The position numbers and the translations under genes are program-made. This document shows, piece after piece, positions 5,481-5,577 of a stretch of DNA of 5,577 bases; within the stretch, counting starts at the first letter, position 1, and each line of letters begins with the position of its first letter. The DNA comes from Gammaproteobacteria bacterium (GTDB lineage: Bacteria > Pseudomonadota > Gammaproteobacteria > Enterobacterales > Psychrobiaceae). The notes under the pieces were generated by a model. The model was not told the DNA's origin. It made no database searches and saw only the letters and a list, made by a program, of their open reading frames with translations. The stretch covers positions 1-5,577 of the forward strand of contig JABSRS010000250.1 of the NCBI GenBank assembly GCA_013214885.1, read 5' to 3'.

Positions 5481-5577
5481 CAGAAAAGCCGATTAAGGCT
5501 AGTAAATGAATAAAGATATTATAAATGTTGAGATATAACGACACTGTTGCGCGAATGTAGTTGGTTTCGCCGCCGTT
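5473..5577 (-). CDS. yccA: YccA / Bax inhibitor-1 family membrane protein, C-terminal end only
   Basis: The frame entering from the right edge gives 34 residues and a TAA stop at 5475-5473. It reads [20 protein letters not shown] then [14 protein letters not shown]. The ETNYI-ATVSLYL-IYNIF pattern followed by a hydrophobic LL-LLGF end is the characteristic last membrane span and tail of the YccA/YbhL Bax inhibitor-1 family. YccA interacts with the FtsH membrane protease in E. coli, where yccA also lies beside tusE. Here it is upstream of tusDCBE on the same strand and separated from it by a terminator. Only the tail is visible, so the exact member is not proven. Confidence 0.85.
   Translation of the reverse strand, partial: NGGETNYIRATVSLYLNIYNIFIHLLALIGFSDD

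Noticed and set aside
1..5577. CRISPR arrays, tRNA or rRNA genes, insertion sequences, phage genes, toxin-antitoxin or defence systems
   Set aside because: No spaced repeats, tRNA-like folds, transposase motifs or known defence domains were seen on either strand.

Overview
The window reads as chromosome of a marine-type gammaproteobacterium of the Alteromonadales/Vibrionales kind. The grounds are the yccA-tusDCBE gene order, MexE/MexF-like and FumC-like protein sequences, moderate GC content and strong AGGA-type ribosome binding sites. Genus cannot be fixed from the sequence alone.

Layout. (1) Positions 1-1752, minus strand: a two-gene RND efflux operon. A lipoprotein-type membrane-fusion adaptor (MexE-like) is followed 9 bases later by the first 165 codons of the inner-membrane pump (MexF-like), which runs off the left edge. 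(2) Positions 1753-1973: a divergent control region with a candidate adaptor promoter and several short inverted repeats. (3) Positions 1974-2912, plus strand: a LysR-type regulator, closed by a clear intrinsic terminator (2986-3010); it is placed like MexT relative to mexEF. (4) Positions 3215-3850, plus strand: a 211-residue multi-membrane-span protein of the PuuD / urate-oxidase N-terminal domain family (Urate_ox_N), lacking the cytochrome c part. It has its own candidate promoter and an adjoining inverted repeat. (5) Positions 3870-4067, plus strand: no intact gene, but a decayed remnant of class II fumarase (fumC). A piece from the N-terminal part is joined to a piece from the C-terminal part, with about 300 codons missing and a stop at the join. 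(6) Positions 4126-5405, minus strand: tusD-tusC-tusB-tusE, the sulfur relay for 2-thiolation of tRNA wobble uridine. (7) Positions 5473-5577, minus strand: the last 34 codons of a YccA / Bax inhibitor-1 family membrane protein, followed by a strong terminator.

How the genes work together. The LysR protein probably controls the divergent efflux operon. TusBCD passes persulfide sulfur to TusE, which hands it to MnmA (not in the window). The PuuD-like protein stands alone.

I found no wholly new multi-gene system. The points most worth a second look are the fumC relict, a TusD that has lost about 34 internal residues while keeping its active-site cysteine, a consensus -10 box at the edge of the yccA terminator that could let tus transcripts escape it, and the membrane-domain-only PuuD relative.
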